Part shown: piece by piece, positions 1 through 6,625 of the stretch
Numbering within the stretch: position 1 is the stretch's first letter
Layout: the number at the start of each line of letters is the position of its first letter
Assembly (NCBI GenBank): GCA_050742155.1
Contig: JBOGFC010000138.1
Span: 1-29,952, forward strand
Direction of reading: 5' to 3'
DNA: 29,952 bases
Source of the DNA: JBOGFC01 sp050742155
GTDB lineage: Bacteria > Actinomycetota > Acidimicrobiia > Spongiisociales > JALYHC01
Notes under the pieces: generated by a model
What the model was told of the DNA's origin: nothing
Databases searched by the model: none
The model's input: only the letters and a program-made list of their open reading frames with translations
Made by a program: the position numbers and the translations under genes

Positions 1-388
1 CCTTCCTGACTGCCTCGAAGATCCGCTGGGGGTCCTCCGAGGCCTGGAGGCGTCGGCGGGAGTAGGTGAAGACGGTGGGGTGGAAACCCGGCTCGGTAAG
101 GGGGACGCCGGTGGCCAGCTTCCAGGCCACGTCTCGGGTGAGTCGCTCAGCGGCCTCTCGATCGGAGAGGCCCTCCAGGGACTGGAGCACGATCGCGGTT
201 GCCACTCGCTCTGGAGGAACCGAGGGCCGACCCACCCCAGAGGAGTAGAGGTCGGAGAACATCTGGGGACAAAACAGCTCCTCCCGGTGGTCGGCCAGGA
301 ACCGGTAGACGGAACCTTTGGGGATCAGGTGGCCGCACAGCGCTTCGGCATCGAAGAGCGACCGCTGGGAGTCGGATTGGCCCTGCAC
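1..388 (-). CDS. IS1182-type transposase, N-terminal part (cut by window edge)
   Basis: Reading the minus strand gives about 129 residues that begin MQGQSDSQRSLFDAEALCGH and continue through a 'GRPSVPPERVATAIVLQSLE' segment and 'LSDREAAERLTRDVAWKLA' to the window edge. This is the N-terminal DUF772-like region of IS1182-family DDE transposases common in actinobacteria; the catalytic DDE core lies outside the window. I chose the GTG at 386-388 because the family typically starts with M-Q-G; no clear ribosome binding site is visible and an in-frame stop lies about 60 nt upstream. The frame is open to the edge, so nothing shows it to be broken here. It reads away from the pirin gene, whose stop lies 72 bp upstream. 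Family recognition is strong; whether the element is complete cannot be seen. Confidence 0.85.
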   Translation of the reverse strand, partial: MQGQSDSQRSLFDAEALCGHLIPKGSVYRFLADHREELFCPQMFSDLYSSGVGRPSVPPERVATAIVLQSLEGLSDREAAERLTRDVAWKLATGVPLTEPGFHPTVFTYSRRRLQASEDPQRIFEAVRK

Positions 389-405
389 CGACTTCGAGTC
401 TGCCA

Positions 406-431
406 GGGTGCGCGACCGATCGCGAGCACCC
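406..431. repeat. Inverted repeat just upstream of the transposase start
   Basis: GGGTGCGCGA (406-415) faces TCGCG-AG-CACCC (420-431), giving a 10-bp stem with a 4-nt loop and a 2-nt bulge. It lies 18 nt before the transposase start codon. It could be a hairpin limiting read-through expression of the transposase or part of the element's end. The exact terminal inverted repeat of the IS cannot be placed because the other end is outside the window. Confidence 0.45.
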
Positions 432-459
432 TCAGAAGGACGCGTTTATCAGCAGCCTC

Positions 460-1158
460 CTAGAGGCGCACCTCGACCATGATCAGCTCGCTGTCGGTCT
501 GGGCATGCAGGCCCACATCGGCTTCCGCGACGATCTTGGCGGCATCCCCGGTGCGGAGGGCCTCGCCGTTGAGAGCCAGCTCGCCCTCGATGACGTAGAG
601 GTAGGCGCCCCGGCCGACCTCCAGCTTGTGAACCTCTGGGGACCCTTCCGGCAGGAAGGCCACGTAGACCGAGGCGTCGCCGTGTACCTTGACCGCCGGG
701 CCTCCTTCCGGCGAGATGACCCGCAGCAGGCGGCCGGTGCGGTCCTCCTTGCTGAAGGCTTTCTGCTCCACCGAGGGAGGGAGCCCCCGCTCCTCGGGGA
801 TGATCCACATCTGGATGAAGCGCATGGGCTGGTCGTCGGAGGCATTCTGCTCGGAGTGCCAGGCACCCGATCCGAGGGTCATTCGCTGCACCGAACCGGC
901 CGGGATCACCCCGTCACCGCCCAGGTTGTCCTCGTGGCGGAAGCTTCCCTCTACCACGTAGGTGAGACCCTCGATGTCGCGGTGGGGGTGGAGCGGCCAG
1001 AAGGCCCCCGGCACCAGGCGATCGTCGTTGAAGACCCGCAGGTTGCCCAGTCCCATGTTGTCGGGATCGCGGTACTCGTCGAAGGAGAAGTGCCAGCGGG
1101 CCGAGAACCAACCCCCCTCCTTGCGGTAGATCTCACTATCTCGCCGCACCTGGATCAT
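460..1158 (-). CDS. Pirin family protein (YhhW-like cupin)
   Basis: A 232-residue bicupin of the pirin family, close in length to E. coli YhhW and human pirin. The metal ligands typical of the family are all present: His57 and His59 in the motif HPHRDIEG, and His101 and Glu103 in WHSEQN. Some pirins oxidise quercetin (quercetin 2,3-dioxygenase activity) and others act as metal-dependent cofactors of transcription; the physiological substrate is usually unknown. The start is supported by a strong ribosome binding site (GAGGAGG, 4 nt before ATG). It is transcribed in the same direction as the ABC transporter operon behind it (154-nt gap) and ahead of the transposase. It could be the last gene of that operon or have its own promoter near the palindrome at 1224-1240. 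Cytoplasmic; no signal peptide. Confidence 0.92.
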   Translation of the reverse strand: MIQVRRDSEIYRKEGGWFSARWHFSFDEYRDPDNMGLGNLRVFNDDRLVPGAFWPLHPHRDIEGLTYVVEGSFRHEDNLGGDGVIPAGSVQRMTLGSGAWHSEQNASDDQPMRFIQMWIIPEERGLPPSVEQKAFSKEDRTGRLLRVISPEGGPAVKVHGDASVYVAFLPEGSPEVHKLEVGRGAYLYVIEGELALNGEALRTGDAAKIVAEADVGLHAQTDSELIMVEVRL

Positions 1159-1223
1159 GGTGCCTCCTCGCGTTCGCCTATAACCTCGTAGGCGGTGTGC
1201 TCGCGTCGAACCTAATGCGTGGC

Positions 1224-1240
1224 TGGACCGCAGCGGTCCA
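1224..1240. promoter_or_regulatory. 17-bp palindrome upstream of pirin (operator candidate)
   Basis: TGGACCGC-A-GCGGTCCA is a perfect 8-bp inverted repeat around one central base, in the 154-nt gap between the binding-protein stop and the pirin start. It resembles a binding site for a dimeric regulator more than a terminator: the loop is a single base and no T-run follows on either strand. No regulator can be assigned. Confidence 0.45.
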
Positions 1241-1312
1241 CTAGAACATGAGGTTCGGCGGAGGGGACCGGAGGCCCAGCGATGCCCGGGGCCTCCTGTC
1301 TATGGCGGCCAA

Positions 1313-2398
1313 TCAGCAGTCGTTATAGGCGTTGGTCCAGAGAGCTCCTTCCTCGGGGCTTGACTCGGCGCTGGTGATTCCCGCCTCCAGCATGGTGGTG
1401 AGTGAGTCGGCCACCGCCTCCTGGGCGAAGCAGCCGGTCTCTGAGAGGGCCGGGACCAAAGCCACCAGAGTCTCCCGTACGATCTCCACGTCCGTCGCGG
1501 CCAGGTCGTCGAGGATCTGCTCGGCCACCGCGTCGGGTTCGGCTGCCACCTTCTCCATTGCCCGCCTCAAGGCGCGGCTGAAGGCCTGGGCCGCCTCCGG
1601 GTTATCTTCCGCCCAGGTGCGGTTGCCGGCGAAGCCGGTATAGACGAAGTCGGCGAACTCCGGGACGTCACCCTCCGGACCGTTGATGAGGATTACCCCA
1701 AACCCCTCGTTCTCGGCAACGAAGGGAGTGGGAGGCGATAGGTGGTAGGCATCGATCTGGCCTTCCTCCAGGGCGGCCAGGAGGGCGGCGCCCCCTCCGA
1801 TTGCCACGATGTTGGCGTCCCGGTCAGGATCCAACCCGGCCTGGCGAAGGTAGTAGCGCATGTAGTTGTCGGTTGCGGCGCCCGGTGATGTCACCCCGAG
1901 GGTCAGCCCTTCCAGAGCGGCGAAGCGCTCCTCCAATGGCGACTCGCGGGAGACACCCCTGTCCTCCGCCACTTCGCTGCGCATGACTAGGGTGAGCGTG
2001 ACCCGTTGGACCAGGTTGTGCAGCATGACCAGGCTCTCCTCGCCCTCCTGGGCCAGGGCCACCAGGTCGTCGAAGCCGATGTCCCCGTACTGGGCGTTGC
2101 CGGAGACCACCGCCGCAACGCTTTCGAGACCGCTCTCCAGCTCGACGATCTCTACTTCGAGCCCTTCCTCGGCGAAGATCCCGTCGTCCCTGGCCACGTA
2201 AAGCGCCGCCAGGAAGGCGTTGGGCAGTGAGGCCACGACCACCCTGGTGGCCTCGGCCGGGGCCTCCGTCGTTGCAGGAGCGGCGGTCGCAGCCGGGGCG
2301 GCCGTGGTGCCCGGCCCTGCCGCAGTCTCGGGGGTGGTGGCCTCCGGCGCGCAGGCCGCCGCCAGCGCCAGGACCACGAGCACGATCAGTCGTCGCAT
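1313..2398 (-). CDS. ABC transporter substrate-binding lipoprotein (NMT1/SsuA/TauA-like)
   Basis: A 361-residue exported binding protein. The N-terminus is a lipoprotein signal peptide (MRRLIVLVVLALAAAC, Cys16 as lipidation site), followed by a Thr/Ala/Pro-rich linker to about residue 48. Then comes a periplasmic-binding-protein type 2 domain of the NMT1/THI5 kind ('NAFLAALYVARDDGIFAEEG', then 'GNAQYGDIGFDDLVALAQEG'). Such proteins deliver sulfonates, taurine, nitrate, pyrimidine precursors, riboflavin or aromatic acids to an ABC permease; the ligand cannot be read from sequence. I chose the ATG at 2396-2398 rather than one 30 codons upstream because it gives a proper signal peptide and has GAGGAGGG 6 nt ahead. 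It follows the two permease genes after a 79-nt gap, so it has its own strong translation start, as expected for a binding protein made in excess. Confidence 0.9.
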   Translation of the reverse strand: MRRLIVLVVLALAAACAPEATTPETAAGPGTTAAPAATAAPATTEAPAEATRVVVASLPNAFLAALYVARDDGIFAEEGLEVEIVELESGLESVAAVVSGNAQYGDIGFDDLVALAQEGEESLVMLHNLVQRVTLTLVMRSEVAEDRGVSRESPLEERFAALEGLTLGVTSPGAATDNYMRYYLRQAGLDPDRDANIVAIGGGAALLAALEEGQIDAYHLSPPTPFVAENEGFGVILINGPEGDVPEFADFVYTGFAGNRTWAEDNPEAAQAFSRALRRAMEKVAAEPDAVAEQILDDLAATDVEIVRETLVALVPALSETGCFAQEAVADSLTTMLEAGITSAESSPEEGALWTNAYNDC

Positions 2399-2477
2399 GT
2401 TGTCCCTCCTCTCGGATTCGGTTCCTTGCCCTGTTCTGCTCCGTGCCGGAGCCGGGGTCGTGCGCAGCATCCTTCGG

Positions 2478-3365
2478 TCATTGGTCAACCCTCCATCCGG
2501 CGAGCCGCACCTCCGGCTGCCAGCGCAGGGCGCGGCTCAGCGGGCGAAGGAGCAGCGACATCAGCAGCACGATCACCCCTAGCACGACGACCCCTCCGAT
2601 CACGCCGGCGGTCGAGTAGCGGGAGGCGGCGGCGCGCGTGAGGAAGCCGAGGCCGCGGTTGGATGCGATGAACTCGCCGACAACTGCCCCGATCATGGCA
2701 GCCGGGAGCGTGATGCGCAGGGCGGCCAGGATGTATGGAGCCGCGCTCGGGACGATGACCGACCGCATGGTCTCCCAGCGTCCGGCACCCATGACGCGGG
2801 TCACGTCCAGCAGGCCGGTGGGGACTTGCTGGATGCCGGCCACCGTGTTGATGAACACGATGAAGAGCACGAAGTAGGCCGCCAGCACGACCTTGGGAGT
2901 CATCCCGATCCCGAACCAGAGGATGAACACCGGCCCCATGGCCACGGCCGGCACCGAATAGGCGATGAGGAAGTAGGGCTCGGTGATGCGGTAGGCCAAC
3001 CGGGCCAGTCCTAGCGGCCAAGCGAGGACGACGGCCGCCCCCGATCCCAGCACATAGCCGCCGAAGGTGGCGGCCAGCGTGAACCGGGAGTGGTACCAGA
3101 GCTGGCCGTCCAGGGCCCACTCCCATAGCCTGGCGGCCACGGCCGTGGGGCTGCTGATGAAGAAGGTCCGGACGATGGTGCCCGAGGCCAGCTCCCAGGC
3201 CACCAGGGCTCCCACCAGGACCGCCAGACGGGACAGTGCCACCGTGCGACGGTGACGGAGGCCGGCACGGCGATGGCGCTCACGCTCATCTTCCAGGACG
3301 CGGGCACGGCGCTCTGGATCGCCCCGCCGGATGGGAGGAGCTCGGGTTGGCAGCTCGGTACTCAT
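2478..3365 (-). CDS. ABC transporter permease (SsuC/TauC type), second of a pair
   Basis: A 295-residue inner-membrane permease of the BPD_transp_1 family. After an Arg-rich cytoplasmic tail (about residues 1-42) there are roughly six membrane segments. The coupling-loop region 'GLLDVTRVMGAGRWETMRSV' carries the conserved Gly-Ala(-x)-Gly of the EAA motif that docks on the ATPase. The ATG at 3363-3365 overlaps the stop of the preceding permease (ATGA), so the two are translationally coupled. Having two different permeases with one ATPase points to a heterodimeric transmembrane channel. Its closest look-alikes are aliphatic sulfonate/taurine/nitrate permeases, but this group also includes riboflavin and pyrimidine-precursor permeases. 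Confidence 0.9.
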   Translation of the reverse strand: MSTELPTRAPPIRRGDPERRARVLEDERERHRRAGLRHRRTVALSRLAVLVGALVAWELASGTIVRTFFISSPTAVAARLWEWALDGQLWYHSRFTLAATFGGYVLGSGAAVVLAWPLGLARLAYRITEPYFLIAYSVPAVAMGPVFILWFGIGMTPKVVLAAYFVLFIVFINTVAGIQQVPTGLLDVTRVMGAGRWETMRSVIVPSAAPYILAALRITLPAAMIGAVVGEFIASNRGLGFLTRAAASRYSTAGVIGGVVVLGVIVLLMSLLLRPLSRALRWQPEVRLAGWRVDQ

Positions 3366-4186
3366 CCGTGCACCTCCTGGGATTGCCAAGGGACCAGGCG
3401 GGACTCGAGGAGCCGGATACCACCGTTGACCGCCATGACCAGGATGGAGATGATGATGATCCCGGCGAAGACCGCCGGCGTGTCGAACTGGCGCGAGGCG
3501 CGCACGATCATGTGGCCGAGGCCTTGCGTGGCGGCGATGAACTCGGCCAGGATGGCTCCCACCATGGCCCGGGAGAACGTCACCCGGACCGAGGCCATGA
3601 TGGCCGGCGTGGCAGCCGGCAGGACGACCTTGGTGGCCAGCGCGACGCCTCGGGCCCCCAGCACCCGCGTAACGTCGACCAGGCCGGCCGAGATGGAATG
3701 GATGCCGGCCACCGTGTTCATGAACACGATGAAGAACACCATCAGGGTGGCCAGGATCAGCTTGGGTGCGATGCCCAGTCCGAACCACATGATGAACAGC
3801 GGGGCGAGGGCGATCTTGGGGATCGAATAGAACCCCACCAGGAAAGGCTCGAGCACCTCGTAGCCCCGCCGGTAGCTGGCGAGGATCAGAGCCCCCAGCA
3901 GCCCGGCGATCACCCCGATGAGGTAGCCGCCCCCCGCCTCCAGCATCGTCACCCGAATGTCCTGCCACAGGTGACCGGCTCGGGCCAGCTCCAACAGCCT
4001 GGTGACGATGGCGGTTGGGATGCTGGTGTAGCGGATGTTCACCAGGTAGCGGAGCCCGTACTCCCAGAAGACCAGTATTCCCACCCCCAGCGTCACGATG
4101 CCCACCTGGACGATGAGCCGCTCCTTGCGTAGGCGACGTCGTTGCCGCGCCAGCGTGGCACGCAGCACCTCGGTGCCGGTCGTCAC
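3362..4186 (-). CDS. ABC transporter permease (SsuC/TauC type), first of a pair
   Basis: A 274-residue permease, paralogous to its downstream neighbour: the shared blocks include 'MWFGLGIAPKLILATLMVFF' here and 'LWFGIGMTPKVVLAAYFVLF' there, and the docking loop 'GLVDVTRVLGARGVALATKV'. About six membrane helices. The start is a GTG at 4184-4186 that overlaps the ATPase stop (GTGA), with GAGGAGG 7 nt ahead. An upstream ATG in this frame lies deep in the ATPase gene and is rejected. The two permeases would form the translocation pore for the substrate delivered by the lipoprotein encoded at the end of the operon. Confidence 0.9.
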   Translation of the reverse strand: MTTGTEVLRATLARQRRRLRKERLIVQVGIVTLGVGILVFWEYGLRYLVNIRYTSIPTAIVTRLLELARAGHLWQDIRVTMLEAGGGYLIGVIAGLLGALILASYRRGYEVLEPFLVGFYSIPKIALAPLFIMWFGLGIAPKLILATLMVFFIVFMNTVAGIHSISAGLVDVTRVLGARGVALATKVVLPAATPAIMASVRVTFSRAMVGAILAEFIAATQGLGHMIVRASRQFDTPAVFAGIIIISILVMAVNGGIRLLESRLVPWQSQEVHG

Positions 4187-5001
4187 GCCGGTACCTCCTC
4201 CCGGGAGCGGGCGATCTCGGCCCGGATATCGGTCCACAGGGCGTCGTAGAGCTCGCTGAAGCCGGGCGTCTCGTGGATGTGAAACACGTCCCGAGGGCGG
4301 GGTATCTCCACTTGGTATTCCCGCTTGATGGTGCCCGGACCGCTGCTGAAGACCAGGATCCGGTCGGAGAGCGAGATCGCCTCCACCAGGTCGTGGGTGA
4401 CGAAGAGGACGGTGGGCCGGTCGCGGTCCCACAGCTTGAGCAGCTCATCCTGCAAGATCAGGCGGGTCTGGGCATCGAGCGGCCCGAATGGCTCGTCCAT
4501 GAGCACGGCCGGGCTGTCGTAGACCAGGGTACGGATGATGCCGGCCCGTTTGCGCATCCCTCCCGACAGCTCGTGCGGATAGTGGTGCTCGAAGCCCATC
4601 AGTCCCACCAGCCGGATGTAGTCGAGAGCTCGTACTCTCCGCTCCTGCTTGGGGACCCCCCTCACTTCCAGGCTGAACTCGACGTTGCCGAGCAGCGAGC
4701 GCCATGGAAGCAGGTTGTCGTCTTGGGTGATGTAACCGACGTCCGTGTTGATGCCTCGCACCGGCGCCCCCCGGTATTCGATCGTTCCCGCCGAGGGGGC
4801 TATGAGGCCGGCCACGAGGTTGAGGCAGGTCGACTTCCCGCATCCCGAGGGGCCGACCAGGCTGATGAACTCGCCAGGCGGGGCTTGGAAGGTTACGTCC
4901 TCGATGGCGAGGATGGGCTCCTCGCTCCGGCCCCTGGCGATGAAAGCCTTGTAGACCTCGTCGAAGCGGATCGAGCCACCCTCGGCGCGCGCCTCGATCA
5001 A
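4183..5001 (-). CDS. ABC transporter ATP-binding protein (SsuB/TauB type)
   Basis: A 272-residue ATPase powering the adjacent permease pair. Walker A is GPSGCGKST (about residues 50-58), the Q-loop region is 'VGYITQDDNLLPW', the signature is LSGGM (145-149), Walker B ends in Asp169-Glu170 (VLMDEP), and the switch histidine is His203 (FVTHD). The start codon is inferred to be TTG at 4999-5001. It overlaps the stop of the upstream TauE-like gene (TTGA) and follows a G-rich stretch (AGAGGGGGGGAGGG) that may serve as the ribosome binding site at unusually short spacing. No ATG exists at a sensible place. The signature has Met instead of the usual Gln after LSGG, as in many nitrate/sulfonate-type ATPases. 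Confidence 0.92.
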   Translation of the reverse strand: MIEARAEGGSIRFDEVYKAFIARGRSEEPILAIEDVTFQAPPGEFISLVGPSGCGKSTCLNLVAGLIAPSAGTIEYRGAPVRGINTDVGYITQDDNLLPWRSLLGNVEFSLEVRGVPKQERRVRALDYIRLVGLMGFEHHYPHELSGGMRKRAGIIRTLVYDSPAVLMDEPFGPLDAQTRLILQDELLKLWDRDRPTVLFVTHDLVEAISLSDRILVFSSGPGTIKREYQVEIPRPRDVFHIHETPGFSELYDALWTDIRAEIARSREEVPA

Positions 5002-5405
5002 CCCTCCCCCCCTCTTTGGGCGGTGACCCTCCCCGGGCGGGCCCGCCACGATCCGTAGGCCATGCGGAGGCCGCTCGCCAGTAGGAACAGCCCGAACAGG
5101 CGGGTCAGCGTGCCCGCCTCCATGGAGAGTGCGAGCCGAGAGCCCAGTTGGGCGCCCAGCACGCCCCCAGCCGCCAGCACCAGCGCCCCCTTGAGGAGGA
5201 CGTAGCCGTTGCGGAGGTGAGTGAGGGTCCCCATCAGCGCGCTCGGCACGATCACCGCCAGCGCCGTTCCTTGGGCGAGATGTTGGGGCTCGCCGAGCAG
5301 CAGCACGAGTGCCGGCACGATCACCACCCCGCCCCCGATGCCGGCCAGGCCCGAGGTGAACCCCGAGACCAGCCCGATCGCCACGGTCGCCATCACGGCC
5401 GCCAT
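4998..5405 (-). CDS. Half-size TauE/SafE (TSUP) family membrane protein, second of a pair
   Basis: A 135-residue membrane protein with about four hydrophobic segments. It carries the TSUP glycine motif 'GLAGIGGGVVIVPALVLL' and a second helix pair 'LVLAAGGVLGAQLGSRLAL'. TauE/SafE proteins (PF01925) are normally about 240-270 residues with two homologous halves; this gene encodes only one half, and its partner half is the immediately upstream gene. Family members export sulfite, sulfoacetate or other organic anions. ATG at 5403-5405 shares one base with the stop of the first half (TGATG), and its own stop overlaps the ATPase start. The two halves most likely pair as a heterodimer; a single full-length gene split by mutation is the alternative. 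Confidence 0.85.
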   Translation of the reverse strand: MAAVMATVAIGLVSGFTSGLAGIGGGVVIVPALVLLLGEPQHLAQGTALAVIVPSALMGTLTHLRNGYVLLKGALVLAAGGVLGAQLGSRLALSMEAGTLTRLFGLFLLASGLRMAYGSWRARPGRVTAQRGGEG

Positions 5406-5806
5406 CAGAGCGCCATCCGCAGCCCAATGGAGATGAGTAAGAGGGCGAATATCAGCTTGAGCGCATCCTCGGAGATACGGTGCATGGAGCGGGCGCCTAG
5501 GTAGGCACCCAGGAGGCCGCCCGCCACCAAGAAGAGGCCCAGTCCGAGGTCGACCTGACCCGCCAACCCGAACCCGATCGCTCCACTGGCGGCGATCGCC
5601 ACGATGGCGGCCAGCGAGGTGGCGTGGGCCACGTGCTGAGGGAAAGCCAAGATGAAGGCCATGAGCGGAACCATGACGATCCCCCCTCCCACTCCCAGCA
5701 AGCCGCTGACAACCCCCGCCGCCAAGCCGATCCCGGCCAGCGCCAGATAGAGGGCTGAGCCGCGCAGGCGGAGCCGACTCAGCGCCCGCGCCTCGTGGCC
5801 AGTCAC
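5405..5806 (-). CDS. Half-size TauE/SafE (TSUP) family membrane protein, first of a pair
   Basis: A 133-residue membrane protein with about four hydrophobic segments after a short basic N-terminus. The TSUP motif 'GVVSGLLGVGGGIVMVPL' is near residue 32, followed by 'HVAHATSLAAIVAIAASGA' and 'LVAGGLLGAYLGARSM'. It aligns with the next gene over its whole length, so both are copies of the TauE half-repeat. The only sensible start is GTG at 5804-5806, overlapping the GntR stop (GTGA). In the same operon as an SsuABC-like importer it could export sulfite or another product of the imported compound, but that is inference from family habits. Confidence 0.85.
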   Translation of the reverse strand: MTGHEARALSRLRLRGSALYLALAGIGLAAGVVSGLLGVGGGIVMVPLMAFILAFPQHVAHATSLAAIVAIAASGAIGFGLAGQVDLGLGLFLVAGGLLGAYLGARSMHRISEDALKLIFALLLISIGLRMAL

Positions 5807-6477
5807 GACGAGGCCGCCTGCGGCTGCCTGCGCGCCGAGTCCCGGTAGGCCAGGCGGGTGGCCTCGGTGTGGCGGGTCATCAGCCGTGAGGCCTCCTCGA
5901 TGCCCCGGCTGCGCAGAGCAGCCACTAGCTCCTCGTGCTCCCGCCAGGACTCGTGGCTGCGGATGGTCGCCACGGCCGAGAAGTACCAGACGACCCGTTT
6001 TTCGAGTTGCCGGAGGAGCTCGATGAGCACCTGGTTGTGGGAAGCGGCCGCTACTGCCCGATGGAGCCTGGTGTTGAGGTCCACCACTGCCTCCCGATTT
6101 CCCGCCTCGACGGCCCTCTTGCCGGCTTCGAGGATCTCCTCTAGCTGGACGAGCTCCTCGGAAGAGATCCGAGCGGCGGCGAGGGCGGCCGTCTGCGATT
6201 CCAGGATGCGCCGTACCTCGAACGTCTGCTCGGCCCAATCGGCGTCCGGCCTCGCCACAAAGGCCCCTTGACGGTGACGGCGCTCGACCCAGCCGTCCCG
6301 TTCCAGGACGTGGAGGGCCTCGCGCACCGGGATGCGGCTCACCCCGAGCTGCCGTGCCAGTTCCTCTTCCGCCAGATGGGCGCCCGGAGGAAGGGTGCGG
6401 TGGATGATCAGATCCTCGAGGACCTCGTGCGCCTGCTCTCGCAACGGCCGGCCCGTAGGTAGACGGGGAAGGTCCAT
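5803..6477 (-). CDS. GntR-family transcriptional regulator, FadR/FCD subgroup
   Basis: A 224-residue regulator heading the transporter operon. Residues about 10-75 form a GntR winged helix ('LAEEELARQLGVSRIPVREA' is the helix-turn-helix), and residues about 85-215 form an all-helical FCD effector domain. In FCD proteins a metal site is built by Asp-x3-His plus two later His; here the matching residues are Asn135, His139, His181 and His203, so the first ligand is changed to Asn. Such regulators usually sense a carboxylate ligand and repress the adjacent uptake operon. I prefer the ATG at 6475-6477; an in-frame ATG at 6493-6495 would add six residues. Neither has a good ribosome binding site. 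The tandem repeats at 6487-6512 directly upstream are a likely autoregulatory site. Confidence 0.88.
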   Translation of the reverse strand: MDLPRLPTGRPLREQAHEVLEDLIIHRTLPPGAHLAEEELARQLGVSRIPVREALHVLERDGWVERRHRQGAFVARPDADWAEQTFEVRRILESQTAALAAARISSEELVQLEEILEAGKRAVEAGNREAVVDLNTRLHRAVAAASHNQVLIELLRQLEKRVVWYFSAVATIRSHESWREHEELVAALRSRGIEEASRLMTRHTEATRLAYRDSARRQPQAASS

Positions 6478-6486
6478 CGAGAAAGG

Positions 6487-6512
6487 ATAACGCATAACGC
6501 ATACTGCATACA
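6487..6512. repeat. 7-bp tandem direct repeats at the GntR start (operator candidate)
   Basis: ATAACGC (6487-6493), ATAACGC (6494-6500), ATACTGC (6501-6507) and a partial ATACA (6508-6512) follow one another without gaps. The tract is AT-rich in an otherwise GC-rich window and lies at the start of the GntR gene, in the 148-nt divergent gap shared with pepN. It could be a binding array for the regulator or part of its promoter. Confidence 0.5.
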
Positions 6513-6611
6513 GACTCCCCCGGACTCCGTGACGATCACGACCTCGTCGCGGAGGAGGTAGATGCTGGGCATGCCGTTCGCGCCGGGGATCGTACCCCGC
6601 ATGACCCGGGA

Positions 6612-6617
6612 TAAGCT
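6612..6617 (+). promoter_or_regulatory. -10-like element for leaderless pepN
   Basis: TAAGCT fits the actinobacterial -10 pattern TANNNT and ends 8 nt before the pepN ATG, so transcription would start at or next to the start codon. No ribosome binding site is present, which agrees with a leaderless mRNA. No convincing -35 box is seen. Confidence 0.4.
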
Positions 6618-6625
6618 GGCGCCCC

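Noticed and set aside
2399..2488. Upstream ATG adding 30 residues to the binding protein
   Set aside because: It would put a charged stretch before the lipoprotein signal peptide and overlap the permease end; the downstream ATG has a strong ribosome binding site.
6495..6625. Short minus-strand peptide (starting MPSIYLLRDEVV) upstream of GntR
   Set aside because: Looks protein-like for about 17 codons but has no ribosome binding site, runs on into the GntR gene out of frame, and no family is recognised.
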